Below, piece by piece: positions 51,788 to 61,934 of a stretch of 64,000 nucleotides of DNA. Position numbers and translations under genes: made by a program. Source of the DNA: an uncultured Gammaproteobacteria bacterium (GTDB lineage Bacteria > Pseudomonadota > Gammaproteobacteria > Steroidobacterales > XN24); NCBI GenBank assembly GCA_947259915.1, contig CAMYOC010000028.1, forward strand, positions 1-64,000, in the 5' to 3' direction. A model generated the notes under the pieces. It made no database searches. It was not told the DNA's origin and worked only from the letters and a program-made list of their open reading frames with translations. Each line of letters starts with the position of its first letter. Position 1 is the stretch's first letter.

Positions 51788-53451
51788 GACTCGCGCAAGG
51801 CCCGGCGCAGAATCTTGCCAACGTTGGTCTTCGGCAACTCGTCACGGAGCTCGACCTGGCGCGGGATCTTGTACGGCGTCAGGTTTTCGCGGCAGTGAGC
51901 AATGAGATCCTCCACCTCCAGACTGGCGCCAGGCTGCGCCACCACGAACAGCTTTACCGCCTCACCGGACTTTTCGTCAGGCACACCGATACAGGCGGCT
52001 TCCAGGACGCCCGGATGCTGGGTCGCGACGTCTTCCACTTCGCACGGGTAAACATTGAAGCCGGAAACCAGAATCATGTCCTTGGCCCGGTCCACGATGC
52101 GCAGATATCCACCCTCGTCCACGGTAGCGATATCACCGGTGCGCAAGAAACCATCCTCGTAATACGTGTCCCGGGTCGCGTCCTCGCGTTGCCAGTATCC
52201 CTGCATCACCTGCGGGCCGCGCACGCACAGCTCGCCCGGCTCAGCGATGCCAGTTTCTTTACCATCCTCGCCGCGGATCGATATCTCGGTGGAGGGCAGG
52301 GGCAGGCCGACGTCGCCGCTGTAGACTTCGGTCCGGTCCAGCTGACTCATGGACACCACCGGCGAGCATTCGGTGAGTCCGTAGCCTTCGAGCAGGACGC
52401 GCCCGGTGAGCGCGAACCACTTCGTCGCCACCGCGCTCTGCACGGCCATACCGCCGCCGCCCGCCATCTTCAAACCGGAGACATCGACGTCGGGGAAATC
52501 CGCATCATGGACCAGCGCGTTGTACAAGGTATTGACGCCGAAGAAGGCGGTGAATCTCCATTTCTTCAGCTCCGCGACGAAACCCGGCACGTCCCGCGGA
52601 TTGGGTATCAATACGTTGAGACCACCGATGCGGACAAAACACATACAGTTAACGACCAGCGCGTAGATATGGTAGAGCGGCAGTGCGGTGATCACGATCT
52701 CCTCACCAGGCTGCGTGACCGTATCGGTCAGCGCCGACATCTGCAGCACGTTGGCGTACACGCTCCGGTGCGGCAGCATCGCGCCCTTGGAAGGACCCGT
52801 GGTGCCGCCTGTGTACTGCAGGAACGCCAGTGACTCGCCATCGAGTTCCGGTCTGGAGAGGGACGAGCCAGCGCCTTCGGCCAGCGTCTGTCGGAAACGG
52901 ACATGCCCGGGCAGAGAGTAAGCCGGCACCATCTTCTTGACCCGCTTGAGCACAAAATTGACCAGCGCCGATCGGGGCCAGTCCAGCAGATCACCGAACT
53001 CGGTGACGACGACGTTCTTCACCGCGGTCTTGGCAATCACCTTCTCCAGCACCTGCGCGAAGTTGGCCAGGATGACGATAGCCTCGGCACCCGAGTCCAC
53101 CAGCTGGTGCTGCAATTCCCTTGCGGTATAGAGCGGATTGACATTGACCACGACCATCCCGGCCCTCAAGGCGCCGAACATGGCCACCGGGTACTGCAGG
53201 ATGTTGGGCAACATGATCGCGATCCGGGCCCCGGGTTGCAGTCCGGCACTGTGTTGCAGCCAGGCGCCGAAGTCGGCGGATTGCTGCTCCAGCTCCCGAT
53301 AGCTGATGCGTTTGCCCATACAGGCGAACGCCGGCCGGTCCGGATAGGTGCGGAAGGCGTCCTCCAGCATCGTCACCAGGGTATCCCCGGGTGACATGCC
53401 GATCTCCGCCGGCACGCCGGGCGGATAATTTTTTAGCCAGATTTTTTCCAC
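51784..53451 (-). CDS. fadD: Long-chain fatty acid-CoA ligase FadD
   Basis: The 555-residue adenylating enzyme activates fatty acids to acyl-CoA at the inner membrane for beta-oxidation. It has the P-loop-like TGGTTGPSKGAM, the GYGLTECSPVVS motif, the FACS signature TGDIATVDEGGYLRIVDRAKD and the C-terminal P-K-T-x-V-G-K-I lysine. The N-terminus VEKIWLKNYPPGVPAEI is close to E. coli FadD, so GTG 53451 (GGGAG upstream) is preferred over the longer frame from 53499. A DUF3108 gene follows with overlap. Confidence 0.92.
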   Translation of the reverse strand: MEKIWLKNYPPGVPAEIGMSPGDTLVTMLEDAFRTYPDRPAFACMGKRISYRELEQQSADFGAWLQHSAGLQPGARIAIMLPNILQYPVAMFGALRAGMVVVNVNPLYTARELQHQLVDSGAEAIVILANFAQVLEKVIAKTAVKNVVVTEFGDLLDWPRSALVNFVLKRVKKMVPAYSLPGHVRFRQTLAEGAGSSLSRPELDGESLAFLQYTGGTTGPSKGAMLPHRSVYANVLQMSALTDTVTQPGEEIVITALPLYHIYALVVNCMCFVRIGGLNVLIPNPRDVPGFVAELKKWRFTAFFGVNTLYNALVHDADFPDVDVSGLKMAGGGGMAVQSAVATKWFALTGRVLLEGYGLTECSPVVSMSQLDRTEVYSGDVGLPLPSTEISIRGEDGKETGIAEPGELCVRGPQVMQGYWQREDATRDTYYEDGFLRTGDIATVDEGGYLRIVDRAKDMILVSGFNVYPCEVEDVATQHPGVLEAACIGVPDEKSGEAVKLFVVAQPGASLEVEDLIAHCRENLTPYKIPRQVELRDELPKTNVGKILRRALRES

Positions 53452-53600
53452 GCGCTTCTCTCCCGCGACGCCCGGGCCGGGCTCAGGTGCCCGACCCACG
53501 GATCAGCAATCTACCACAGGGCAGAGTCACCGCACGCAGGCACAGGGTCTGCCGCGTCCGCGCAGACGCGCGCCCGGCTGCTGCCCCCAGCGGCGCTTGC

Positions 53601-56150
53601 TCAGGCTTCGCCGCCCACATCCAGGGCACGATCGATCGCGTGGATCAACGCCACCCGATGGGCGCGGGTTTGCCGATCCGGCGACGCGGCCGAATCGAGC
53701 CGGCGGCGGGTCTCGATCAGCTCATATAGCGCCAGCGATCGACTGGCACCGTCGTAGCCGCCGGCATTCCCCGGCGCAGCGATGGCAGTGAGCCGATCCA
53801 CATAAGCCCGCTGCAGGTTCTGACGGAAGCCGTTGACGCTGCCACCCAGATCAGCGGCGAACACGGCATCGCTCAGATCAGCGAAGACCTCGGCCAGCGG
53901 GTACTGGTTGCCATAGAGCACGCTGTCACCGATCCTGGCCAGCACCACCGGATTGAGCAGGTGATCAAACATCCCGCTTTGAATCGTCAACACGGTGGCA
54001 TGGATCTTCGGATCCTCGGTCTTGCCATAAAACTCGAATCCACGACGCTGCACCTGCAGATGACGATAGAGCTGCGCCGAGCCGGCGAAAGCATCGGGTG
54101 CGAACAGACGCTGCGCGATAAAGTCCATGGCCCGGCGCTGTTCACCGCGGCTCACTGGCCGGAACGGCTCCGTGGCACCGGGCTGATCACCCACCGCGCG
54201 ATCGACAATGATGCCGCCGACATAGCGGGAGACCACAATCGCCTGGCGCTGCAGATCCACCATCAACATCGTGTGCGCATTGACCAGATCGCTGTAGGTC
54301 TGCCCCGGCTTGCGATACTTGTCCAGCAGCCCACCCATGGTCACATCGACCAGATCAAAGCGGTCGGCTGCATAGCGGATAGCATCGCTGCTGTAGTCGA
54401 AGATCATGATGGTCGGATCGATGCCGGCGCCCGGGTTGCGCATGTCATCGCCATCATTGCCAAAGGCGAGCTCGGGCTGCGTGGACCGCGCCAGTATCGT
54501 CTGCAGACGCGCGGCCTCTTCCGCCGGGTCGTCAACCGCCTCGGAGTACCCATACTCGATGGCCCAATGGTCATAGGGGCCGGGGACCATATCGAAATAG
54601 AGTCCCTGCTCTGTCCCCGGCGGCGCCAGCGCGGGACCGGTGTAGTCCATCACCGAGCCCTTGAGCCCGCGCGCCCGGGTGATCTCCGGATCGTAGAGCT
54701 CATCCGGCGTCAGCATCTGACTGGCGCGGAAATTGTGGTTCAGACCCAGCGTGTGGCCGACCTCGTGCAGCGCCAGCTCATAGAGCGATTGTTCGAGCAT
54801 CTCGCTCTCTTCCCCGGGCCCGCCGTCACGGGCCACCAGCATCGCCTGTCCGGCGATCCGCGCCGCAGCGATATGCGCCCCGGCGCTGCAGAATCCGCCC
54901 TTGGGATGGCGGGCGGCGGCCGAGCCTTCGCTAAACAACACGTCCGCGCGCAGGCGATTGGTCACCCAGGCATGATCCAGCATGATGTCGGAGCCGAGGA
55001 TCTGCCCGGTCCGCGGATTGGCAAACGTCGGTCCATAGCCGCCGAACGGTGGTGTCGGCGAAGCCTGCCAACGGATCACGTTGTAATGGATGTCTCCGGC
55101 GTCCCAGTCAGCGTCATCGGGCTGGATGCGCACTTCCACTGCGTTACGGAAACCCGCGGTTTCGAAGGCGGCATTCCAGGCCAGCGTGCCGTTCATGATC
55201 GCGTCCCGATACTCCTCGGGCATGGTGTTCTCCAGCCAGAACACGATCGGCTCGACCGGCTCGGACAACGCCGCGCCAGGATCTTTTTTCTGCAGCTGCC
55301 AGCGCCGGATCACGTCGCGCCAGGGTGCCGCGCTTTTGTCCGCCATCTCGTTAACAGGCGTCGAGAAATAGCCGATCCGTGGATCGTCGCGGCGCGGCTC
55401 ATAGCCATTGTCAGGCAGACGCACGAAGCTGTGCTGAAAGCTGATGCTCAGATAGCGAGCGTCGGTGATCTCCATTTCACCGGTGAAAACCGGGGCTGGA
55501 TTTTCGTACACGTATTGGACAAAGAAATCGGCATTGTCCGGATAGGAACGCACCTGCAGGAACCTGGTCTTTTCCTCGCTCAGCCCACCTAGGTCCAGAG
55601 ATTGTCCCGGCTCCGCCTTCGGATCCGGGGTCGGCTTGATCTGGGTCAGCGACTCGTTGAGAAACACCGGAGCGGCGTCGATCAACACTGCGCCTGTCTC
55701 CTCATCCTCGGCCAGGACCGCAGAGACTGCCAGCACCGCCGGACTGATGTTGGCGTCGGCGGCACGGCTCAGCGGGCTCTCCGGGTCGACATAGAAGTTC
55801 ACGTTCTCCTTGATGAACTCCACCTGCTTGTAATGCCGCTTGATGGTGAGGATGGCGTCCGAGCCTTCGTAACGGCCGCGAAAGCGACCGCTCTCGAGCG
55901 GCGCGTCCTGGGTGGTGGCGACATACAGATACTCGTGGTCGAAGTCCTCGGGTTCGATCAGCATCCGCACCTCGCCGGTATCCTTGTCGACAAACAGCGT
56001 GAACAAGCCATCGAAACGGTCGCTGTTCCCGGTGAGGCTGGCGACGGTCGCTGTCTCTTCGCCACCCGCCTCAGACGCGGCTTGCTCGGGATCACCGCAA
56101 CCGGCCAGGCCGATCAGCAGCAGGAAAGACATCAGGATTTTGTTGCTCAT
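53601..56150 (-). CDS. DUF5117/DUF4953-type zinc metallopeptidase lipoprotein
   Basis: The 849-residue lipoprotein has a signal with lipobox LAGC (Cys18). An N-terminal beta-rich DUF5118/5117-like region follows, and then the metal motif HEVGHTLGLNHN, with ligands H462 and H466, E463 as base and H472 as third ligand (HExxHxxGxxH). RGLKGSVMDYTGPALAP contains the Met-turn. It is a secreted metallopeptidase, probably on the outer membrane. It lies 100 bp upstream of another exported metallopeptidase of the M13 family on the same strand. Confidence 0.88.
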   Translation of the reverse strand: MSNKILMSFLLLIGLAGCGDPEQAASEAGGEETATVASLTGNSDRFDGLFTLFVDKDTGEVRMLIEPEDFDHEYLYVATTQDAPLESGRFRGRYEGSDAILTIKRHYKQVEFIKENVNFYVDPESPLSRAADANISPAVLAVSAVLAEDEETGAVLIDAAPVFLNESLTQIKPTPDPKAEPGQSLDLGGLSEEKTRFLQVRSYPDNADFFVQYVYENPAPVFTGEMEITDARYLSISFQHSFVRLPDNGYEPRRDDPRIGYFSTPVNEMADKSAAPWRDVIRRWQLQKKDPGAALSEPVEPIVFWLENTMPEEYRDAIMNGTLAWNAAFETAGFRNAVEVRIQPDDADWDAGDIHYNVIRWQASPTPPFGGYGPTFANPRTGQILGSDIMLDHAWVTNRLRADVLFSEGSAAARHPKGGFCSAGAHIAAARIAGQAMLVARDGGPGEESEMLEQSLYELALHEVGHTLGLNHNFRASQMLTPDELYDPEITRARGLKGSVMDYTGPALAPPGTEQGLYFDMVPGPYDHWAIEYGYSEAVDDPAEEAARLQTILARSTQPELAFGNDGDDMRNPGAGIDPTIMIFDYSSDAIRYAADRFDLVDVTMGGLLDKYRKPGQTYSDLVNAHTMLMVDLQRQAIVVSRYVGGIIVDRAVGDQPGATEPFRPVSRGEQRRAMDFIAQRLFAPDAFAGSAQLYRHLQVQRRGFEFYGKTEDPKIHATVLTIQSGMFDHLLNPVVLARIGDSVLYGNQYPLAEVFADLSDAVFAADLGGSVNGFRQNLQRAYVDRLTAIAAPGNAGGYDGASRSLALYELIETRRRLDSAASPDRQTRAHRVALIHAIDRALDVGGEA

Positions 56151-56249
56151 TGAATGCTCTCTGGATCAACGATTCAGACAAGACGGCTTCCGGGCCGGCA
56201 ACCCCGGTGCCATGGATAAAACGGCCGCGATGGCGGCCAGGATCGACGC

Positions 56250-58286
56250 TTACCAGATCTTGGCCCGATCCTCCGGCGCACGGTAAAGCGCGTCTCCCTC
56301 ACCCACGCCGAACGCGGCGTAAAACTCCGGCATGTTGCTCAGCGTACCGATGACCCGATACGGACCGGGCGAATGGGGATCGCTCAGTAATTTCTCCCGC
56401 AGATAGCCCTCGCGGGCCTTGGTCCGCCAGATGCGTGCGAATCCAAAAAAGAACCGCTGATCGCCTGTATAGCCGTCGATCACCGGCGCCTCGCGGCCGC
56501 CGAGCGAGCGCTTATAAGCACGGTAGGCAATGGTCAGCCCGGCCAGGTCAGCGATGTTCTCGCCGAGGGTGAGCTCACCGTTTATGGGCACGCCGTCGAT
56601 GGGCTCGTATTGGGCGAATTGCTCAACCAGCCGGGCCGCGCGGGTCTCGTATCTCTCGGCGTCTTCCGGCGTCCACCAGTCCCGGTTCTCGCCTTTTTCG
56701 TCGACCTTGCGTCCCTGATCGTCAAACGCGTGGCTCATCTCGTGGCCGATACCGGCGCCGATGGCGCCGTAGTTGATCGCGTCGTCCGCCTCGGTATCAA
56801 AAAACGGCGGCTGCAGGACACCGGCCAAAAACACCAGCTCGCCGGCGGTCGGCCGATAATAGGCATTCACGGTGTGCGTAGGCCGCCCGAATTCTCCGTC
56901 CTTGGGTCCGTCGACCAGCTCACGAAGCTTGGTGTCGAAAGCAAAATGCAGACCGCGGATCTTGTTACCGATCAGGTCGTCCGGGCGCATCTGCAGACCC
57001 GCATACTCACGCCAGGTACCCGGATAGCCGACGTAGACGGTCAAGGCATCGAGCTTGCGCTTCGCCTGCGTGCGGGTCTCTGCGGACATCCATTCCAGTT
57101 CGTCCATGGACTCGCGGAATGCCGCACGGAGATTGTCGATCATCGCCTCGGTGCGGACCCTGGCCGAGTCGGGGAAGTAGTGTTCCAGATAGATCCGCCC
57201 CAGCGCGTCGCCGAGGATGCCGTTTATGTTGTTCAACGCAAACTGCCAGCGCTCGAGCGGTTTCTCCTTGTCGCGCAGGGCCTTGCCATAGAATTGGAAG
57301 TTGGCGTCAGCGTAGTCATCACCGAGCTGGTTGGAGAAGCTGTTGATCAGCTTGAAACGCAGATAGGAGCGCCACAACTCGATCTCGGTGGCGGCGAATA
57401 TTTCACCAAAGCCGGTAAAGAAACTGGGCGTGCCGATAACGACCTGTTGCTGATCGCCCAGACCCGCCGAGCCCAGATAGGCGGCCCAGTCAAAGCCCGG
57501 CACCATCGCCTCCAGGCCGGCGCTATCGGTTAGATTGTAGGTGGCGATGCGGTCCCTGAGCTTCTCTTGCGGCCAGTGGATCTCTGCAAGACGCGTCTCC
57601 AGTTCCATAATCCGGGGCGCCGCCTCGGCGGCTTCGATCTGGCCAGACAGGCTGAGGATCGTCTTGACGTAATCCACGTAGGCTGCGCGGATCTCCGCGA
57701 ACTTCTCGTCATCTTTCAGATAGTAGTCCCGGTCCGGCAGACCCAGCCCACCCTGCCAGAAATAGAACAGACTGCGGCGGGTGTCGCCGCGATCCCGGTC
57801 GACGTAGTAGGCGAACGGATGTTCGATATCCATACGGATAAATTGGCCGAACAGTCGCAGCACGTCATCGTGGGTCCGCGCATCGTCGATGCTCGAAAGC
57901 ATTGCTGCCAGCGGCTCTAGCCCGAGTTCGTTCGCCCGCGCCTGGTCCATATAACTGGTGTAAAAGCTCCCGATCAGCTGCCTGTCGCTGCCCTGGGACG
58001 CGTCGGCGCTCGCGGCCTCCTCGAGAATCGTCTTGAGCCGCTTTTCGTTGCGCTCATGGACCTCAACAAAGGCGCCGTACGAAGCACGCTCGGGCGGAAT
58101 CCGGGTACTGTCCAGCCAGCCGCCGTTCACGAAACGGTAGAAGTCATCCTGCGGGCGGACAGTGCCATCGACGGCGTCGAGGTCCAGACCGGAAGACATT
58201 GGTGCTGACACCGGCGGCTCCGGCGTTCGGCTATCGCAGCCGGTCAGCGCTGTCAGAACGACGGCAAGGCATAACAAACGAGTCAT
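56250..58286 (-). CDS. M13-family (neprilysin/PepO-like) peptidase lipoprotein
   Basis: The 678-residue protein has a lipoprotein signal (LTGC, Cys17), the M13_N domain and the M13 catalytic domain with H515-E516-x2-H519 in GIGHEMSHAFDDQGR and E576 in ENIADLAG. D580 supports the active site. It ends in AKIW, a usual M13 C-terminus. It cleaves short peptides in the periplasm. ATG 58286 has GAGGG upstream; the long upstream frame to 58862 overlaps the divergent bactofilin and is not used. It shares the strand with the DUF5117 peptidase. Confidence 0.92.
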   Translation of the reverse strand: MTRLLCLAVVLTALTGCDSRTPEPPVSAPMSSGLDLDAVDGTVRPQDDFYRFVNGGWLDSTRIPPERASYGAFVEVHERNEKRLKTILEEAASADASQGSDRQLIGSFYTSYMDQARANELGLEPLAAMLSSIDDARTHDDVLRLFGQFIRMDIEHPFAYYVDRDRGDTRRSLFYFWQGGLGLPDRDYYLKDDEKFAEIRAAYVDYVKTILSLSGQIEAAEAAPRIMELETRLAEIHWPQEKLRDRIATYNLTDSAGLEAMVPGFDWAAYLGSAGLGDQQQVVIGTPSFFTGFGEIFAATEIELWRSYLRFKLINSFSNQLGDDYADANFQFYGKALRDKEKPLERWQFALNNINGILGDALGRIYLEHYFPDSARVRTEAMIDNLRAAFRESMDELEWMSAETRTQAKRKLDALTVYVGYPGTWREYAGLQMRPDDLIGNKIRGLHFAFDTKLRELVDGPKDGEFGRPTHTVNAYYRPTAGELVFLAGVLQPPFFDTEADDAINYGAIGAGIGHEMSHAFDDQGRKVDEKGENRDWWTPEDAERYETRAARLVEQFAQYEPIDGVPINGELTLGENIADLAGLTIAYRAYKRSLGGREAPVIDGYTGDQRFFFGFARIWRTKAREGYLREKLLSDPHSPGPYRVIGTLSNMPEFYAAFGVGEGDALYRAPEDRAKIW

Positions 58287-58343
58287 AAGATCCCTCTGGA
58301 CAGGGCCGAAAACGGCGCATCCTAGCAGATGCGGGGGCAGCCC

Positions 58344-58364
58344 GGATGCTGTGTCGCAGCATCC
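58344..58364. repeat. Perfect 8-bp hairpin in the M13/bactofilin divergent region
   Basis: GGATGCTG (58344-58351) and CAGCATCC (58357-58364) pair perfectly around TGTCG. The region is the 210-bp gap between two divergent genes. No T-run follows directly on either strand, so an operator or leader hairpin is more likely than a terminator. Confidence 0.45.
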
Positions 58365-58496
58365 ATCTTCAGGCATTGCCCGCTTTTTCTCAGGTGCGCC
58401 GGGTACTCGGACCGGACCGGGGCCAATCGAGTTCCCCCAAGCGGCGGGATCATGGCCTAGAATGCGGCTTCCATACCCCTGATTCGGAGGCAAACA

Positions 58497-58892
58497 GTGG
58501 GCCTGAGCAATTTCAGACGGACGCGGGACGTGATCGGCGCGCCCGCCAGCATCATCGGCGAACACACGGAATTCACCGGCCAGCTTACGGGTCAGGGCCA
58601 TATATTGGTCAAAGGCACCGTCAAAGGTGACTCCGATCTCGACAGCGCGGTCACGATCGCTCCCGGGGGCCGCTGGGAAGGCTGTCTGAAGGCGACCGAG
58701 GTGATCGTTGCCGGTACCGTGGACGGGGACATCGACGCCCAGGGTAAAGCAGAAATCCGCGCCACCGCCCGGGTCAGCGGCAGCGTCACCGCCGCTCAGA
58801 TCGCGATCGGCGAGGGCGCCCGGGTCGACGGCAAGCTGAGCACGCGGGACGCGGTCAAGCACTTTGCCGAGAAGCGGGCCGAGGACGACTAG
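58497..58892 (+). CDS. Bactofilin
   Basis: The 131-residue protein is a bactofilin (DUF583/PF04519): a beta-helix of repeating FTGQLTGQGHILVKGTVKGD, then VIVAGTVDGDIDAQGKAEI and VSGSVTAAQIAIGEGARVDGKL. These polymerise at the membrane to shape the cell or place cell-wall enzymes. The GTG start has GGAGG 7 bp upstream. A -10-like TAGAAT lies at 58458-58463. The N-terminus NFRRTRDVIG has no signal peptide, as usual. Confidence 0.9.
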   Translation: MGLSNFRRTRDVIGAPASIIGEHTEFTGQLTGQGHILVKGTVKGDSDLDSAVTIAPGGRWEGCLKATEVIVAGTVDGDIDAQGKAEIRATARVSGSVTAAQIAIGEGARVDGKLSTRDAVKHFAEKRAEDD

Positions 58893-58904
58893 ACCCGGCG
58901 GCGC

Positions 58905-59312
58905 TCAGGCCAGCAATAGACGAGTCGCCATCACCAGCATGACTCCCCACTGGCCGAGAAACAGCAAAAAGCGCAGATTTACCGCTGGATTGCTACTCGA
59001 CGCCACATGGACGAGGGACTGCCCGATCCGCAGATAGAGCACGATCATGGCCAGGTCGTCGGTCAGAGACTGCTGCCCGGTGCCCAGCGCCACCGCAATC
59101 AGGGCGCCGAAAATAGGCAGGTTCTCATAGCAATTGGCATGAGCCCGGCACAGACGGCGAGAGAAGTCGGAGACATCGGCGCCACCGGGGTCGAACTTGT
59201 TGGGGGCTCGCCTGCCGGTAAATACAAGCGACACCCGGAGCATGCCGATCGAAAGGACCAGCAACAGGGTCCAGGCGGCAAATCCGGTCAAAGCAACAGC
59301 TGAAGCACCCAT
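58905..59312 (-). CDS. MAPEG-family membrane protein
   Basis: The 135-residue protein has four membrane helices and the MAPEG pattern: RAHANCYENLPIFGALIAVA in the central helices, then YLRIGQSLVHVASSSN and a last helix. The family includes glutathione-transferring enzymes and leukotriene synthase; bacterial members mostly have no known substrate. ATG 59312 has AGGAGG at 9 bp. It converges with the bactofilin gene 12 bp apart. The start is clear and the family is well supported. Confidence 0.87.
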   Translation of the reverse strand: MGASAVALTGFAAWTLLLVLSIGMLRVSLVFTGRRAPNKFDPGGADVSDFSRRLCRAHANCYENLPIFGALIAVALGTGQQSLTDDLAMIVLYLRIGQSLVHVASSSNPAVNLRFLLFLGQWGVMLVMATRLLLA

Positions 59313-59541
59313 AAATCTCACCCTCCTGGCAACCGTTCAAAACCCCTGGCAGGAGCGGATTATGCCGCAGCGCGGCTGGCATCGCCGACCGGTTTATGTT
59401 TTCCTGAGGGTTCGAAAAATCACCGCGAGTGCAAAAGACGGTGAACATGGCGCGCCAAACCGCAGGTCGGCCACAGCCGGCCCACCCCGGGGCCAATGAT
59501 TCCAGGATCTGGACCAGGCCCCCCTCCGGGAGTGCGGCCTG

Positions 59542-61887
59542 ATGAAACCCAGGTTGCTCGCCAGCTTTATCGCCACGCTGGTCGTGGCGCTGGGTCTGCC
59601 GGTTCTCTATCTCGCCGTACATTATGTAGAAACCGTACGAGATACGGCCCGGATCAGCGCCGACCGGACGCTATCGGCAGATGAGGAGAGTCAGCAGCGG
59701 CGCGCGTCGGATCTGGCTCGGGCCATGGCGGTATTCCTGTCCCGCCGCGGCGACTGGTCCCCGGGTATTGAAGCAGACCTGGCCAGGATGCTGCCCGTCG
59801 AAAGCGGAGCGGTGGCCGAAGTGCTCGCGCCCGACGGCGAGAGTCTGATCCGGACGGCACCCCGGACCGGCTCCCCCCTGGCCGGCGAGGCCATGGTCAA
59901 CAGCGGCCCGGCAGCCGGTGCCCGGGTCATCGTTGAGTTGCCCAAATTCGCGGCCGGAATCGAGCCGGAAATGCTGGAATCGGACATCGGCCTGCGCCTC
60001 AGACAACTGCTGCGTGGCGCGGCCGCCGCCGCCGGCGGCGGGCTGTTGATCGGCCTGCTGTTCAGCCTGGTCCTCCTCCGCCGACGCACGGTAGCGGCGG
60101 ATCCCAAGGCCGAACCGCCGGAAACCGCCGCGCAATCCGCAGCCTCAGCGCCGCCGGCCGTACCGGCTGACCCGGCGACACCGATCGAACCACAGTCGGG
60201 TCAATTGCACCACGCGTTCCTCGACACGGTGCTGGATCGGATGGAAGAGGCCGCCGTGCTGCTGACTACGAAACTCGAAATCACCCGCGCCAACCCGGCC
60301 GCGTGCCGACTGCTCGGCTATGAGTCACAGGAACTGCACGGTCAGGCCCTGTGCGACCTGATTGCGGGCGGGGCCGGCAGCATGCTGGGCGACGATCAAC
60401 GACTCCTCGAGGACGGGGAATCGGCGTTACTGAGCAAGACCGGCCAACCGGTGTCCGTACAATTCAGCTCGGTGACCGGCGTGGCCGGCAGCCCCGGCAT
60501 ACTGCTGTTGCGCAGCATCACCGAAGACAAGCTGTCGAAGAAACGCATCCAGTATCTGACCCGCTACGACGCATTGACCCGGGTCGCCAATCGGATGCAG
60601 TTCCAGCACAAACTGCAGCAGGCCATGGCCAGGGCACAGCGCAACAACGTGCGCCTGGCTCTGCTCTATCTGGATCTGGACCGGTTCAAGGACGTCAACG
60701 ACACCTTTGGCCATCCGGTGGGAGACCGCAGCCTCGAGATCACTTCCAGACGGATCGTGGACGCGATGGATCGCGGCACGCTCATCGGCCGCCTGGCGGG
60801 AGACGAGTTCGCCATCCTGATCGAGAACCTGCCGCTGAATGATTCGCCAAAGCCAGCGCTGGCCGCTACTTCGCGGATGCTCCTGGACCATATAGCGCGC
60901 GAGTTCTATATCGAAAAACAGGAGCTGGTCGTCACCGCCAGCATCGGTATCGCCATCTGCCCCAATGACGCCGACAACGTGGTCGACCTGATCCGCAATG
61001 CGGACGCCGCGATGTATCACGCCAAGCAGGCCGGCGGTAACACCTACGGCTTCTATGCACCGGAGATGAATGCCGACGCGGTGGATCGGCTGATGATCAA
61101 GAGCGAGCTGCGCCGTGCGCTGGAGCGCAAGGAATTCCAGGTCCGTTACCAGCCCAGGATCGACCTGCGCGACGGCCGCGTCACCGGTGCCGAGGCGTTG
61201 TTGCGCTGGCGCCATCCGAAACGCGGCGAGGTACCGCCGTCGGTGTTTATCCCGATGGCCGAGGACAGCAGTCTGATTTTCGACATCGGCGCCTGGGTGC
61301 TGGATCGGGTCTGCCGCGACTATTCCCACTGGCAGAGCCGGCTGGCCTGGCCCGGCCGGGTGTCCGTCAATCTGTCGCTGCAGCAGCTGCGGCAACGTGA
61401 TTTTATCCAGCGCATCGAGAACACCTTCGAGCGCCACAAACTGACGCCTTCGTGCATGGAGTTCGAGATCACCGAATCGACCCTGATGAAAGACGGTGAG
61501 GCGACTTTGCGCATGCTCGACCGGCTCTACCAGCTCGGACTGCATCTCTCGATCGACGACTTCGGCACCGGTTATTCGTCGCTCAGCGCCCTGCAGCACT
61601 TCCCTATCGGTACGCTCAAAATCGACCAGTCCTTCGTCCACGGCGCCGACCACGACGACGAGCCGGCAACCATCGTCACCACCATCATCAGCATGGGACA
61701 AAACCTGCGCATGGACGTGGTTGCCGAGGGCGTGGAGACCCAGCAGCAGCTCGACTTTCTGCGCACCCACGGCTGTCACTACGGTCAGGGCCATCTGTTT
61801 GGCCATCCGCTCAGCAGCGAGGAATATCTCCAGCTCCTGACCGAGCAGCAAGACGGCCAGACCCTGCACGCCGCACTCTTCGCCTAG
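59542..61887 (+). CDS. PAS-GGDEF-EAL protein with periplasmic sensor
   Basis: The 781-residue protein has two membrane helices at about 8-28 and 155-185 around a periplasmic sensor, a proline/alanine-rich linker, a PAS domain (about 225-330), GGDEF and EAL domains. The GGDEF site is RLAGDEF, with an alanine for the first glycine and no RxxD I-site. The EAL site is intact: E-A-L in GAEALLRW, NLSLQQL, EITESTL, IDDFGTGYSSL and KIDQSFV. It is therefore mainly a phosphodiesterase, with a possible weak cyclase. The ATG has GGGAG upstream. It is one of the four c-di-GMP proteins in the window. Confidence 0.9.
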   Translation: MKPRLLASFIATLVVALGLPVLYLAVHYVETVRDTARISADRTLSADEESQQRRASDLARAMAVFLSRRGDWSPGIEADLARMLPVESGAVAEVLAPDGESLIRTAPRTGSPLAGEAMVNSGPAAGARVIVELPKFAAGIEPEMLESDIGLRLRQLLRGAAAAAGGGLLIGLLFSLVLLRRRTVAADPKAEPPETAAQSAASAPPAVPADPATPIEPQSGQLHHAFLDTVLDRMEEAAVLLTTKLEITRANPAACRLLGYESQELHGQALCDLIAGGAGSMLGDDQRLLEDGESALLSKTGQPVSVQFSSVTGVAGSPGILLLRSITEDKLSKKRIQYLTRYDALTRVANRMQFQHKLQQAMARAQRNNVRLALLYLDLDRFKDVNDTFGHPVGDRSLEITSRRIVDAMDRGTLIGRLAGDEFAILIENLPLNDSPKPALAATSRMLLDHIAREFYIEKQELVVTASIGIAICPNDADNVVDLIRNADAAMYHAKQAGGNTYGFYAPEMNADAVDRLMIKSELRRALERKEFQVRYQPRIDLRDGRVTGAEALLRWRHPKRGEVPPSVFIPMAEDSSLIFDIGAWVLDRVCRDYSHWQSRLAWPGRVSVNLSLQQLRQRDFIQRIENTFERHKLTPSCMEFEITESTLMKDGEATLRMLDRLYQLGLHLSIDDFGTGYSSLSALQHFPIGTLKIDQSFVHGADHDDEPATIVTTIISMGQNLRMDVVAEGVETQQQLDFLRTHGCHYGQGHLFGHPLSSEEYLQLLTEQQDGQTLHAALFA

Positions 61888-61934
61888 GCCGACAGCGCCT
61901 CGCGCCGCTACACTTTTGGCAGGAGGCAATCGTC

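Noticed and set aside
53961-55592. 543-codon open frame antisense to the DUF5117 peptidase
   Set aside because: It lies wholly within a gene with a clear zinc motif and lipobox. The translation is rich in His, Arg and Gln without any motif.
56250-58862. 870-codon version of the M13 peptidase
   Set aside because: The extra N-terminus is antisense bactofilin sequence; the lipobox signal starts at 58286.
60427-61929. 500-codon open frame antisense to the PAS-GGDEF-EAL gene
   Set aside because: A shadow of a gene with intact domain motifs; no start site or family.
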